DNA from: Bisporella sp. PMI_857
Lineage: Eukaryota; Ascomycota; Leotiomycetes; Helotiales; Helotiaceae
NCBI GenBank assembly: GCA_021307315.1
Contig: JAJSPD010000066.1
Span: forward strand, 186,001 to 250,000
Reading direction: 5' to 3'
Length of the DNA stretch: 64,000 nt
Each line of letters opens with the position of its first letter. Within the stretch, counting starts at the first letter, position 1. The position numbers and the translations under genes were made by a program. The notes under the pieces were generated by a model. It saw only the letters and a program-made list of their open reading frames with translations. It had not been told where the DNA came from and made no database searches. Shown here in pieces: positions 39,757 through 50,844 of this stretch.

Positions 39757-42037
39757 CTAAAGGCCTGGTAGTGAACAATTCTATCCTCATAACAAATATT
39801 CCTCAGAATGCCCACTTTCCCTCGGCGGGGTCAGAACTTGGTGCATCGACAGGTAGAGCTTCTCCAAAGAAACGACGATACGGTCACTAGATTGCACAAG
39901 CCCGAGATTGCAATCAATCTGAGGGGTCTGGCGGCCTATTGTGGCGATACTGGAATGGCCCAAAGCTGCGTTGAGTGGTCTTCCATAGTTGTGTCTGTGT
40001 CAATCGTGTTTGTCGCTCGGGTTGGCATTGGAGTGGGTATTTCTGGTAGCGCCGCAACCGGGCGGTACGGTATCTTGCTTCTTCGCGAAGTCTGTTACTT
40101 ACTTTTGATGCTTCAAGCGAATTGGAAGAGAAGAACGACGTTTTGCAAATAGAGTCCTGCATTCTATTAAGTTCACTTACGAGGGTGGCCGACCTCATTT
40201 TCCTTTGGCACGACTTGGAAGCTTGGACGTAGCAGACGATATTCCTGCCCATCAAGGCATTACTATCCTCTAGCATTATTCTGTGTTGGCTGATGACGCT
40301 GCTCCGTTGCAAGGTTCCCTCAAAAACGGCAACTTCGAATTCACATCCCTTGGACACGGACTCTCCATGTCAGTTGCTGAAGCCACCGCCCCAATCTTGG
40401 CCTCGTTCATGCAACAACTTTACAGTCATCCGTTACAACTGCCTAAAAGGAATTCTAAGGTCGAAGCGTGGTATAATGGCGGTGCTATTCATGCGGGAGA
40501 GCGCAGAAACTGCTGGAATCCTGCTCCCGAAGCACATGGCTGTGATGGGATCATGCATAATGTGGCTTTGCCCATGATCAATATCCCTCCTGCTTGTAGC
40601 TCAGACCACAGGCTCCTTTGCCGCGACAATGAACTCTTCACTCATGCGATGACGCGTTAAATCTCGCTCCCTACTACCTAGATAGCGAAGCTCCAATGCT
40701 CAGACCAAGATGGGTAGCATGGGGGTAATTCATGCCGAACAGGCACTGGGAGCCGTACCCGTATTCAACTGGAACATAAAAGCCGAAGAATCTACTGTTA
40801 GCCGGTTGGTTTACCGTTAAATCTCTCATCAGCAACCACTCGTCTCCAGACTCTCCTCGCTCATATTCTTAGTTATCCAACCCGTCATCAACACAACCGT
40901 GATCTTAATCACTCGTCATCTTTACCAATTATCATCTTCACAACCCTGGTTTTAGGCATTCCACACAAAGGCTATTTCCAAGACATTCCTCATGAAGCTT
41001 TCAGCGAGAATGGGTGCCAACAGTGCACCTGCATATGCCCTTACCTCAGAGTTCCGCTAAACCCCGATGACCTTCTGAGAGTCCTGAAACCCCATCGCCG
41101 AAGAGACTTTTGGAGCCGAGGTCGCCACTATAATAATGGCAGCGTCGATCCCAGTTCTTCGTATGCGTCTCGAAAAATGGTATCTACCCAGACCGCCCAT
41201 TATCCAAGAATCTTTACACTCGTTCTAGGGACAACAGAACCTTCTCTAGCTCTAAGAGCAAGAACCGCACCACGACCATCACATCATCCACGACGACGTT
41301 GCGTGTGGAATCAGCGGAAGGAAGAACAGTGCGCTGTTGAAGGTCGGCAATGATCGAAGAGCGAGCTTTGGCTGGTTGGACGGGAATAGTGAGGGAGTTC
41401 CTGGATACGCAAGGACGACATAAAGGAATTGTGAAGATCGAGGAAATTAGTGTTAATTATGGCGTGGGGCCGAAGAGCATGGAGAGCTGAAGTAGGAGGT
41501 GACTGATACTGAGATGGAGGAGATACCGAGTTTGACGATTCCGCCGATAGCAAGCTAACTGCGTCGGGTTTGGCATTTGGGCTCTAGGCTGAAAACTTAG
41601 ACGCCTATATTTTGGAGTTAATAGAGCATGGCCCGAATATTTATTATAAGGGTACGCGCACAGGTGGAACTATAACTTGAGAACAAACATATCTGCGCCG
41701 ATACCATCTCCACAAAGGAAATTGAAGGCATGCCCTTAATATATAACTCGCCAATCAACTCTCCAAGCATCAGTAGCTTTCAGACTCTTAGCTGTCTGCC
41801 GTTCGCTGTCGTGAGTCTTCACAGCAGTAAAAGTATACTTCCTGGCCGAACCCCAAACGCCTCCCATCCTCAGGGTCCCGTCTAGATCTCTTCAGAACTC
41901 CTTCTGGGTCGATATCGAGGTCAAGATCCTGCGTGAATTAGATCTCCTATTTTCCGATCATGTCAGATGGCCATGGCCGCTTCTCTTCTTCTTTCGCGCT
42001 TCGCCTGTTCCGCCTCTCTTTCTCTCCGAAATGTAGT
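39757..42037. other. Long intergenic stretch, no supported gene
   Basis: Frames at 39914-40357 (-), 40283-40660 (+) and 41311-41553 (-) are open. They overlap on opposite strands or lack motifs, and I cannot support any of them as a gene. No repeat or transposon end was recognised. Confidence 0.35.
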
Positions 42038-43468
42038 TTAGTCGACTTCTTCGCGGTCGGATTCGGGCTCATCACTGTCTTCCATATTCCCTTTGCAACC
42101 TCTGCATATCTCCTGCCTCGACTCTTCATGCGGATCTTTGAGTAGCTTCCACCAACCATCAACCGATGTATCGTTGGACTTTCGAGATTGTAATGGACCG
42201 GTCTTGATACCACTGAACTTCCGGGCCTTATACCCGCCTATAACCAATTTGCCATCCAGTCTCATTGTGCCATTTGCATCTTGCTTGAACTCTATTTGTG
42301 TCTCATATTCGTCCGATCCAGGTATGATATCCTCGCCGTCTTTGGCTTTCCATCTAAAGTTCCAAATTGAGACACCTTTGGGAGCTGGTCCTGCCCAAAC
42401 GCCTTTCTTCAAGACACACAGCTTATAGAACTGGAGGTGTTGCAGGCTCATTGTATGACCAGGGCAGAAGCGCATACAGCCTATCCAACTTCCCCAGCGA
42501 AAGGTCGCCCAGAGCTGACGACCTATCTTCTTTTGAAGAGGATTATTAGCATATTTGATCTCTAGTGTGAACGGGGCCATTCCTAGGTTGTCGCGCTCAA
42601 AGGTAAACAGATCTCGTGTGAGGTTGGTCGTATCAATGGTCCAAGTTCCTGTCACATGAAAAGCCCAGGCTGGTTGTGCTTCAATTACTGCAGGTATAGG
42701 ATGCTGTTGTTGAGGTGTACTTGAACTTTGTATAGCCCACTTGGGGTCATATAAATCCATCCATTCTCGATCGATCCCGGCCCATCGCTTACCGGTTCTC
42801 GGAGGCGTCGGTATTTCGTCTGCTTTCAGATCCCACCGTTTTCCGGCGTAAAACACGAATCGCTTCTGGTTGTAAAGCATGACGAATTTCAACTTCAATC
42901 CCAATTTTCCCTCTACTGTGTCCGTAGGCAGAAGATCAAAATCTTCATTTTCTTCTATCGAGAACTCTTCCATCATCTGTTCTTCGCCGCCCACGAGTCG
43001 GTTAAGGTTCATGCCTGTTTCCATTCCCCTCCACGCCATGAGCCAGAGTTTGTTTGTTGAGCCAGGCATATCTGTGCTTGTATGTTCATTCGTCTTATCA
43101 AATGGCAGAACTGGCCCTTTTTCCGCTGCACGCATACGCATTATGCCAACCAGCTTGTCGAATTTGAACGTAGCATAGAAATGGCATGGCTGTCCCTCCC
43201 CTTCTTCCCAATACAGATCGAAGTAGTAGTCATCATATTCGAAAACCGGATCAGTCGCGTAGACTTTGTATCTTCCTGGCACAATCCAGTCGAGCCCTAC
43301 TCTCCAAGCGCCCTCTTCTCCGTCATTTTTGATGGGCAAAGGACGCTTGTCCTTCCGGCTCAGACCCTTTTGCGTATCTTCCTCGCGGGCACATTTGAGA
43401 TTCGGATTATGTGAAACTGGCGGAAACACCCTATAAGAATATTTGGTCGCTTTCTTTTTGGGTGGCAT
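42038..43468 (-). CDS. Hypothetical protein with two similar beta-rich halves, 476 aa
   Basis: An open frame from ATG 43468 (MPPKKKATKYSYRV) to 42038. An internal duplication is suggested by FYATFKFDKLVGIMRMR in the first half and LWATFRWGSWIGCMRFC in the second, each preceded by a W-rich strand (WRVGLDWIVPGRYKVYATD; WAFHVTGTWTIDTTN). Alternating aromatic residues suggest beta-barrels, but no named family is recognised. The N-terminus has a basic PKKKAT stretch and the C-terminus is acidic (EDSDEPESDREEVD). It is intact and of normal composition. Confidence 0.6.
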   Translation of the reverse strand: MPPKKKATKYSYRVFPPVSHNPNLKCAREEDTQKGLSRKDKRPLPIKNDGEEGAWRVGLDWIVPGRYKVYATDPVFEYDDYYFDLYWEEGEGQPCHFYATFKFDKLVGIMRMRAAEKGPVLPFDKTNEHTSTDMPGSTNKLWLMAWRGMETGMNLNRLVGGEEQMMEEFSIEENEDFDLLPTDTVEGKLGLKLKFVMLYNQKRFVFYAGKRWDLKADEIPTPPRTGKRWAGIDREWMDLYDPKWAIQSSSTPQQQHPIPAVIEAQPAWAFHVTGTWTIDTTNLTRDLFTFERDNLGMAPFTLEIKYANNPLQKKIGRQLWATFRWGSWIGCMRFCPGHTMSLQHLQFYKLCVLKKGVWAGPAPKGVSIWNFRWKAKDGEDIIPGSDEYETQIEFKQDANGTMRLDGKLVIGGYKARKFSGIKTGPLQSRKSNDTSVDGWWKLLKDPHEESRQEICRGCKGNMEDSDEPESDREEVD

Positions 43469-43610
43469 CGTGTACAATGTGCTAACTGCTGAAGGGGTCT
43501 GTTTAGAAAGACATGTCTAGGGAAATCAAGTAAAAGCTAAGACGTGACAAATGCTAAGCGATTGGGATTAAAGGAGATGGAGATAAACAGCCTATATGTA
43601 TAAAACCATA

Positions 43611-43920
43611 CAGCAGTATTCGACATCGGCTTCAGTCCCCACTCAATGATTTTAATATTTGTGCCACAGTTCTGAGACGAACTAGTACTACATGGCTAGC
43701 CAAATATGATGACCTGCATTAATTTTCTTCCCCTGCTCTGAGGACTTTGCACTTACAGCGGCAAAACGTCGGCGTCAGAGAGCATGAAGTGGATGACAGG
43801 GTTGGACTAATGCAGGTCATCGTGCTTGGCTAGCCAAAATTGGTGCTAGTTCGTCTCAGAACTGTGGCACAAATATTAAAATCATTGAGTGGGGGCTGAA
43901 GCCGATTTCGAACACTACTG
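43611..43920. mobile_element. 310-bp foldback MITE, TA duplication
   Basis: Inverted arms of about 115 bp start CAGCAGTATTCG on the left and CAGTAGTGTTCG on the right (reverse complement) and enclose about 80 bp of unrelated DNA. TA stands at 43609-43610 and 43921-43922. The CAGT-type ends and TA target fit the Tc1/mariner superfamily. There is no transposase frame. Confidence 0.88.
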
Positions 43921-43939
43921 TATGTTGGGGGGGTGCGGG

Positions 43940-44444
43940 TGCGCAAGCACAACTCCCCAAGATGCAATCAACAACCCTCAACATTGCACGATCAAAACTT
44001 AGCAGCACCAAAAGCCTGCCGGAAAAGGTTGGGAAACACTCTAAAAAGGTTGATACAGCGCTACCAGGCAAACACACGCGACGGTTATACGACCGTTTAA
44101 CTTGGAAAGAAGCAAGCGTACTCGCCCAGCTTAGAACGGGGACGGCAAGACTAAATGCTTACCTTTTCCGCATAGAAGCAACAGCGTCAGACCAGTGCGC
44201 ATGCGGACAAGCGAGAGAGACAGTAGATCACTTCCTTTTCCGGTGTAGAAAATGGTCTACCTACCGAACGGAGATGCTCCAATGCACGGAAACCCATCGA
44301 AGCAACATTTCATTTTATTTGGGAGGAAAATCGCCATCGGATGACAAGAACTGGACCCCGGATATGAAAGCTGTCGGTCCAAACGGTATTGCAATGCTTT
44401 GTGATGATAGACGTTCTTGTTGTTATTCTCTATCTAAGCGCTAG
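43940..44444 (+). pseudogene. 5'-truncated LINE, C-terminal part of ORF2
   Basis: The frame shows the tail of a Tad/I-type ORF2: ALPGKHTRRLYDRLTWKEAS, LAQLRTGTARLNAYLFRI and the zinc motif CACGQARETVDHFLFRC. It loses the family ending after DMKAV, probably by a frameshift near 44370. Truncation at the 5' side is usual for LINE copies. It is unlike the intact LINE at 24.4-30.5 kb in this region. Confidence 0.75.
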
Positions 44445-44480
44445 CTAGTCATACTCCCGGTGAGTCATGTGATCTCACTA

Positions 44481-44654
44481 CAGTCCGACCTGGATATTTC
44501 GGAACTCCTTATATCGGAAACCTCTACATATCGGAATAAACCTCTGGATCTGCCAGGCCTTAAGTGGCTGTAACTGACCTCTTTCCATCGGAAACCTCTA
44601 TATATCGGAGTATAGACATGGAACCGAGAGTTCCGAAATATCCAGGTTGGACTG
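44481..44654. mobile_element. 174-bp pogo-like MITE, TA duplication
   Basis: The ends CAGTCCGACCTGGATATTTC and the reverse complement CAGTCCAACCTGG flank an interior with two ATATCGGAAACCTCTA blocks. TA stands at 44479-44480 and 44655-44656. CAGT ends and subterminal TATCGGAA motifs fit the pogo branch. Confidence 0.88.
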
Positions 44655-44656
44655 TA

Positions 44657-45388
44657 GTGCCTTCGTACCAACAAAAGCCGTCCGTGCCACGATACGATTC
44701 GCAATAGCTACAGGTCGTCTGGATGCAGACTAGTCACAAAAAAGGACACCGTAAACTCACCACTACCGACACCGACCGACATCAATCACCTCGTGCCATA
44801 AACAGCAGGCACCGCTTTAGCCGCCGAGGATAGGACGCTAAACACTTGGAGAATAGCCTTCAAGCTGGCCTGCTAACAATACTAACCCACGAGAGTCATA
44901 GAGATAAGCGGAAAAGAGAAGCCAGAGGCCAGAAACAGCAGATGTGAGGGCTCAAAGAGTTAAGGATTCACTTTAAAGAAATGTACTTGTATTTGGCCCT
45001 ATCGGGTTAGCCGCCAGTCGTTAATAAATATTGTGTGTGTGTAACTACTGTAGCAAGTGTGTAGATGGAAGAACTTTTGCATATCAAATGGTCACAGTGC
45101 AATGCGGACATTGCCAACGCTGACTTGGGATAGCGTGGTCAGAGTTCGACAAGAGCCATATGGAAATAAAGGGCGACTGCAGCTTTAGACGGTTTCGACC
45201 ATCTTCAGTGTGCTCTGTTAGTACAGTGTAAGTTATGTATGATCTACGATGAAATTTAAATATCCCAAGCATTAAAACTTATTTCGCTTTCTGATCGCTA
45301 TACGCCATGACGACCCAATGCTGCGAGATCCGAGGCTATATGAAAGCTTCTAACATCTCCCCAAAGGATTCCCGTACCTCAATCTCCT
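44657..45388. other. Intergenic
   Basis: No gene, repeat or transposon end is recognised, apart from a short TG run at about 45031. Confidence 0.4.
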
Positions 45389-46367
45389 CTATCGTAAATA
45401 TCGCCGCCTGATAGTAGAATTAAAAAGTGCATTATCAATTGCACTTATACTGAAGCTCGACGCATTGCCAATCGCTCCCAAAACACTGATGAGAATCGCC
45501 AATGCTTGCCCCTGCGCCGCAGCATTTTTCAAGAACTGGTTGAATCGATCTCCAGGGTTGATTGCAAATATCATACCTTCACCGCAGTGACTTGGCGGAC
45601 CGGGTTGTTTGCTACAAGAAATATTAGTCCTGGCCTGAATAGATTTGGGACACGGCCTACCAATAAAACCAGAGAGGTGTCGATACATTGACTTGGAAAT
45701 CCACAACAAACTTCCCACTTATATTAAGAGGATTGAACTGATTCAGTCCAGTGTCAAAGCCGCCATTGGATGTGCAGGGAGAGGCCAGGTCTGATTGCGT
45801 CACTGAGTGATTTCGTCCCAAGAAATTAAACCGCACCGTGTCTCCTATAGATGCATTGACCCAGCTGGGATTGTAAGCAAAACCCCTGCCAGTTCCTACA
45901 TCTATTACGTGGGTGGCCTTTGATTGTGTGATCGTAGTGGGATATGAAGATGCGGCCGAAGCCGAAGTTGATGTTGAGGCTGTTAAGTGAATGCTGGTTG
46001 AGCTGGAGTCTGAGGATATCATTGTCATTGTCTGACTGTCAATGGCCTCAATAATGATCACGACAAATGAAACGCTAATCACTTGCACCCCTTCGTAAAT
46101 GACTTTGGTGGCTTCATGGTTGCCAGACCCCGTGGGGAACACCCACACAGTTGACGATGCATCATTATAATCGTAGGAAGTGATCAGTCCGTCACCTGTA
46201 GTAACCCATCCCTTCGCCGAGGAAGTAGATGACTGAGTCCTAGACGTCGTCGTAGTCGCGGAAATCCGGTTGGGTGAGGGGTCGAAGCAAATCAATGGGT
46301 CGAAAGGGTTGACGATAGCAGCAGCAAAGCAGATTCCAGCTAATGCTGGCAAGATGAGGAGCTTCAT
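45389..46367 (-). CDS. Secreted serine-rich cupredoxin-domain protein, 309 aa
   Basis: Two exons (46367-45661 and 45611-45389), joined over a 49-bp intron with GTAGGC donor and TTGTAG acceptor, give 309 residues. The N-terminus is a signal peptide (MKLLILPALAGICFAAAI). A serine/threonine-rich stretch (residues about 120-145) follows and then a plastocyanin-like fold: FAYNPSWVNASIGDTVRFNF, with likely copper ligands H in GRNHSVTQ, C in WFYC (formed across the intron), H in PPSHCG and M five residues later. Such extracellular cupredoxins are common in fungal secretomes; substrate and role are unknown. It is divergent from the ferritin-like gene at 46775 across 407 bp. Confidence 0.8.
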
Positions 46368-46774
46368 AAGCCGCGACGAATCTAATTAGTGAGACGTGGT
46401 ATGCGTAGTATGAATTAAGGGTTCAATCAAGATATGGAAGATCGGGAGGTAGTTATAGCTCATATATGTCTTGTAGGATGTTGACCTCGTAGGTTATAAT
46501 TAGCCTAGCCCAAAACTAAATCTGTTTTTAGACACCAAATACCATACGGTAACCACTGTTTTCATAAGGTGGATGCTGACCTGAGCCAAAAATAGGCTTT
46601 TGTGCCGCTACTAATAATACCGTTCTCCTCAGAATAGCAGTTTTTAGGGTTTAAGAAGTGTCCGGGAAGAAGGGAAAACCAAACGAGAGCCTACAAATAC
46701 CATGAGTATCCAACTTCGACACCACACATCCCACGTTCTGGATCTAAAACAATCCAAACCATAATATTCTGAAC
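46368..46774. promoter_or_regulatory. Shared divergent promoter region
   Basis: These 407 bp separate the start codons of two secreted proteins with metal-binding folds transcribed away from each other. No defined operator is identified by eye. Confidence 0.4.
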
Positions 46775-47767
46775 ATGCTACTTTATCGAGCCCTGCTTCT
46801 TGGTGCGACTGCAGTGTTGGCCGCTCCTACTTGCACCAGTACAACTGCAGGGAATAATACAGTAACGCTCTATCTCTCCCCTAGCACGATCGCCGGGCTG
46901 CAGCTTGCTCTTCACCTTGAGAATTTAGAGGTCAACTTCTTTCAATCCGCATCGGCCAACATTACTGAGGGTGATAGTGCACAAGGCATATCAAACACGA
47001 CACTTGATGTCATAAGGGAAGTCACCTTGGTACGTTGACTTCTTCTCCTGTCGAGGTACGTATTAACATCACTGCAGCAAGAGCAAGCGCATCGGACCAC
47101 CCTCCAAAATATCCTGCTAGCTGCTGGAGCTGCAATTATTCCGGAATGTCAATACATCTTCCCTTCTCGAAACACGAGCGAATTTCTCTCACTTGGGAGA
47201 TCGCTTAGCTCCGTCGGCGTGGGTGCCATCCTCACGCTGGCGGAATCGGTCGCCATCCTTGATTCGAATTTGGTTTCAGGTCTCGCTAGTATTGCCGCTA
47301 CAGAAGCTAGACACGACGCGTTCTTCAATGTGGCAAAGGGACAACCTCCTAGTTCTGCCCCATTCGATACACCGATATCACCCACTTGGGCATATAACCT
47401 TGCTCTTGCATTTATCGTGCCGGCATCCTGCCCACGGGACCTGCCCATTCCCATTCTGCCTACTCTGAGCACACAAGCAAGCCTAAAGAGCAACCAGACG
47501 AGCATGGCATTCTCGTGGGATCCAACGCAGAAGTCGGTCACTCAAGAGAATGGAAAAGCCCTCTTCATCGGCTGGGTGAATCAGCTTGGGTCACCTGTAT
47601 TTACGCCCTTGGTATCTAGCGGTAACGGTACTGGAACGGCCAGTGTCCCATCTGGCTTAACGGGGGTTATTTACGCTGCTCTGACTGCCCAAAATACCCT
47701 CACATCGATTGATGATCTCACCGCAGCCACTCTCGCGGGTCCTGCACTCATCCTTGTAGACCAGTAG
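46775..47767 (+). CDS. Secreted ferritin-like (Rds1-type) protein, 314 aa
   Basis: Two exons (46775-47029, 47078-47767), joined over a 48-bp intron with GTACGT donor and CTGCAG acceptor, give 314 residues. The signal peptide is MLLYRALLLGATAVLAAP. The helices (IAGLQLALHLENLEVNFFQS; VTLQEQAHRTTLQNILLAAG; EARHDAFFNVAKG) carry the E and EExxH-like positions of the ferritin-like fold, with E in HLENLE, E and H in QEQAHR, and E and H in EARHD. Fungal Rds1-like proteins of this group are linked to stress and sexual development. Metal binding is inferred. It shares its upstream region with the cupredoxin gene. Confidence 0.8.
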
Positions 47768-48532
47768 CAAGATCTATGACCAGCTCATATTTCGACATTC
47801 AGAAGGTAAGACGAATAGCTGATTAGGATATCAGCCCTTATATTGGTTGCGTAGAGTGATTCTCGTAAAGTCTCATACCGTTGTAGCGTTGCCAAAACTT
47901 AGATATTAGATATTAGTTTCCAATTAATTCAGTCCGTGCAAGTCAAGTAACATTCGTCACTCAGCGCGCCTCTATGTACCTTAAATAGCCTTCCATCGAT
48001 AGGAAATGCACCTGAACATTCTAACGCCTGTTGAGGTAATGAACGGTGCGTGCACGCCGTGCGTTGTCCCGGCCGCACAACCTACCGCATGTGACAAGCC
48101 AGATTTGAGGATCTTCCATGTCACCTTGGAAGGAACCGCAGCGGGAGTATGAACGCACGATGGCAGAATGGCCAATAGTAGTACGGGAGCATGATGACAT
48201 CTTTGTGGTTGATCTCAGCTAACGAGATCGTTGTGCCGGGGCCGTACTTGATGAGTGACATCGCTAACACTAACTTATGCTGACATGTTCGAAATACTCT
48301 CAAGTCAGCTCGGATTTGCCAGCCAGCAGCTGCTGACCTTGTACTTCTACTGTATTGCATTCAAAATTGGAACGATCAAAACATGGTAGGATTTGGTGCC
48401 TCTAAAACATCAAGAGACGGTTTGCTCAACGTGAGAAGAAGATATATCAACAGCCGAACAAGGCAATTTTTTGCATTTACTCTCTGGATAAGTGTTTTTT
48501 CAAACGTGCCGTTATCCGTCATTCATTCCATT
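47768..48532. other. Intergenic
   Basis: No supported gene. The small frame on the minus strand at 48121-48360 has no motif. The 150 bp before 48533 are open in the next gene's frame, but its sequence looks unlike the rest of that protein. Confidence 0.35.
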
Positions 48533-49120
48533 ATGACATCTGCCGATGGTATTTCTATGTTTGGTTCTAACTTTGGCCTCCAACCGGCAAGTAGTCAACC
48601 TCGTCTCGACAACTTTGAAGATTACTCCTTCACCTTCGGCGCTGCGAACGCGCCAACCCTGTGTAGCCATCGTGAGCTGCAAGAAGTCCTTGATCGTGGG
48701 GATCTCGCGGCCACGATGACAAATATCTCGAAGGGTCACGCTCAACAGACTCCGGTGCCTCCAACCTCCATTTCATCAAGCTATCATACTGATATTGAGA
48801 GCCTCAAAAAGTATGCACCATCGGGCTTTAATTTAGCAGACACTGACCAGACTAGGGATGTCATCGAGTTGAAGAGAGAGAGTGAACCACGGGGGAAAAA
48901 GGTTGAGAAGCTTCATGAAATGTTTGTATCACTGGTTAATACTGTTGCCAAGCAGGGTGTTGCAGTGTAAGTCGTAACATCATTCAAAATAGACTTTAGC
49001 TCATCCAACGCTAGTAAGCAAATGATAGAAGACATGTCGCCTGAAAGATCAGAAAGCTTTTTCAGAGGCTTTAAGGAAGAGTTACATAAGATTCCCACGA
49101 ATCCCAGTAGCAAAGCTTGA
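48533..49120 (+). CDS. Hypothetical protein, 179 aa, two exons
   Basis: Exon 1, 48533-48966, and exon 2, 49015-49120, are joined over a 48-bp intron with a GTAAGT donor and GCTAG acceptor; the joined frame ends at TGA 49120. The N-terminus is polar (MTSADGISMFGSNFGLQ). The C-terminal 60 residues look helical (GKKVEKLHEMFVSLVNTVAK, then KQMIEDMSPERSESFFRGFK). No family is recognised. The frame is open 150 bp upstream to an earlier ATG at 48383, giving a longer and less likely form. Confidence 0.5.
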
Positions 49121-49972
49121 GATTTGCGGAGGGGTGGCACTATATATTCGGGTCGTTCCAGATAATCTATCCAGTTAGGTATATTCTATATAGAAAGACG
49201 CATTTAAATTTAACAATTTCATTATTCGATACCGTCAGGCAACCACGGCCAATCAACTGTGGCACCGCGTCTTTTAAAGGTTGCTGTTGGAACTCGCGAA
49301 CAACACCCCGAGCTGCAAGCCCACACCACCATTTGCAGCTCTGTTGCGACAGCGACAGCCAATAGCGGCGACATCTGCTGTATGTAGTAATTACCTATAT
49401 TTGAGATCTGCATTATCATTATTCTCATACACTATGTCAAATGAGCGTCCAGCATGGGAAACCCAACACGAGGAACCAACAACACTGGGGACCAACAACG
49501 CCACCAACCACCACCGGAGGAGCTGACCACGCAAGGTATCAATACGAGACACCACCGACACAAACAGTCACCGGTACATGAAGTCACCATAGGAGCTTGG
49601 CGGTAGCCATAAAGCAACAGCATAAGCCGATGTATTCCTGCATTGAGTAATAAAAATCAATAAATCTTTCATCTACTTTTCTTATGGGCGAAAGACGGGT
49701 ATACCGCTGATTACATTGCCCTCACAAGATGACATACCCCTCTGGTAACCCCAAAGTTAACTCCCTCGCGCCTAACAACCATGTGAAACTTTTCATTACA
49801 TGATGTCAGCTGATTCGCATCTGTGATCTAAAGAGCCCTTGAAATCGATCTTCGGACTTCTTCGCATCGAAACCAGGTACGGAAGCGCCAGAGAATCTTG
49901 GTTTACACCTCGTCTCCGCAATAGGGGCCATCTCCGCTGTCAAGCTTCTTTCATATCTGCCATAGCATCCAC
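49121..49972. other. Intergenic
   Basis: Only short frames without motifs. No transposon ends are recognised. Confidence 0.35.
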
Positions 49973-50056
49973 TGTAGCGTGTGCCGTAGCGTGTGCCGTA
50001 GCATGTGCTGTAGCATGTCGTAGCGTGTCGTAGCGTGTGTCGTAGCGTGTGCCGTG
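49973..50056 (+). repeat. Minisatellite GTAGCGTGTGCC, about 7 copies
   Basis: Tandem units of 10-13 bp with variants GTAGCATGTGCT and GTAGCGTGTC. The reading frames across it (for example 49806-50148, minus) are artefacts of the repeat. Confidence 0.85.
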
Positions 50057-50380
50057 CATGTGCCACGCCCAAGGGTGATTGGGTGAACCATATTGTCGGG
50101 TCGCAAGCTAATCAAGTACTCATCACATGGCTCATTTTCACTAATCATGTTTTTTGCCGATTGCAGCTTGCTGTGAAATGATTGTTCATCACATCATTTG
50201 TATTTCTACGACGCATCTGGATTGGCGACCTGTGGGAACATATTTTAACGTAAACCAGTACTGTATGCTCGAAAAGGACCCGTGATTCCCACTTTTAACA
50301 TACATGATGACTCGTGTCTCTGTGGGAACAAGAACCGCATATCCCTTTAGCATGTGACGCTCTCCACTTTGGGTATGGTA

Positions 50381-50601
50381 CGGAAGGGGGTTGCCATAAT
50401 TCAAGAGACCGACAAGGGTGTACGACCCCTTGTATACTCTGCCAATTCTGGCTCAAAATTTACCATTGCTACTGAAATGTAGCTAGATTCTAGAACTTTA
50501 ATAGCCTAATTTTTTTCTTTTGAAGAGATACAATACTGATGTTTTTTACTAGGGATGATATTACCCTTGTCAGTCTCTTGAATTATGGCAACCCCCTTCC
50601 G
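50381..50601. mobile_element. 221-bp MITE, TA duplication
   Basis: Inverted ends CGGAAGGGGGTTGCCATAAT and its complement are nearly perfect over about 38 bp. TA stands at 50379-50380 and 50602-50603. The interior is AT-rich and non-coding. Confidence 0.88.
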
Positions 50602-50683
50602 TACTAGGGTACGCCAACATGTGGAAGCATAGGCCGACAGGAGGACCAAGCTGATAGCGGTCGCTAACTACTTCGTACTTGTA

Positions 50684-50840
50684 CGAAAGGGGGTCTCAAG
50701 AATTGATGGACACCCCCTGGCAAGGCGGTGAGCTTTATGACCAAATAAGAATTGTGTGTGCTCACCTTTGCCCCAGAAAATTCCTTATTTAGCGATGGCA
50801 GAACAAGGAGGGTGGTCATCAATTCTTGAGACCCCCTTTC
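50684..50840. mobile_element. 157-bp MITE, TA duplication, related to its neighbour
   Basis: Inverted ends CGAAAGGGGGTCTCAAGAAT match perfectly over about 25 bp. TA stands at 50682-50683 and 50841-50842. The start CGRAAGGGGGT is shared with the MITE 80 bp to the left, so both belong to one group. Confidence 0.86.
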
Positions 50841-50844
50841 GTAC

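Noticed and set aside
49806..50148. Minus-strand frames rich in H, T, R and Y
   Set aside because: They are artefacts of the GTAGCGTGTGCC minisatellite.
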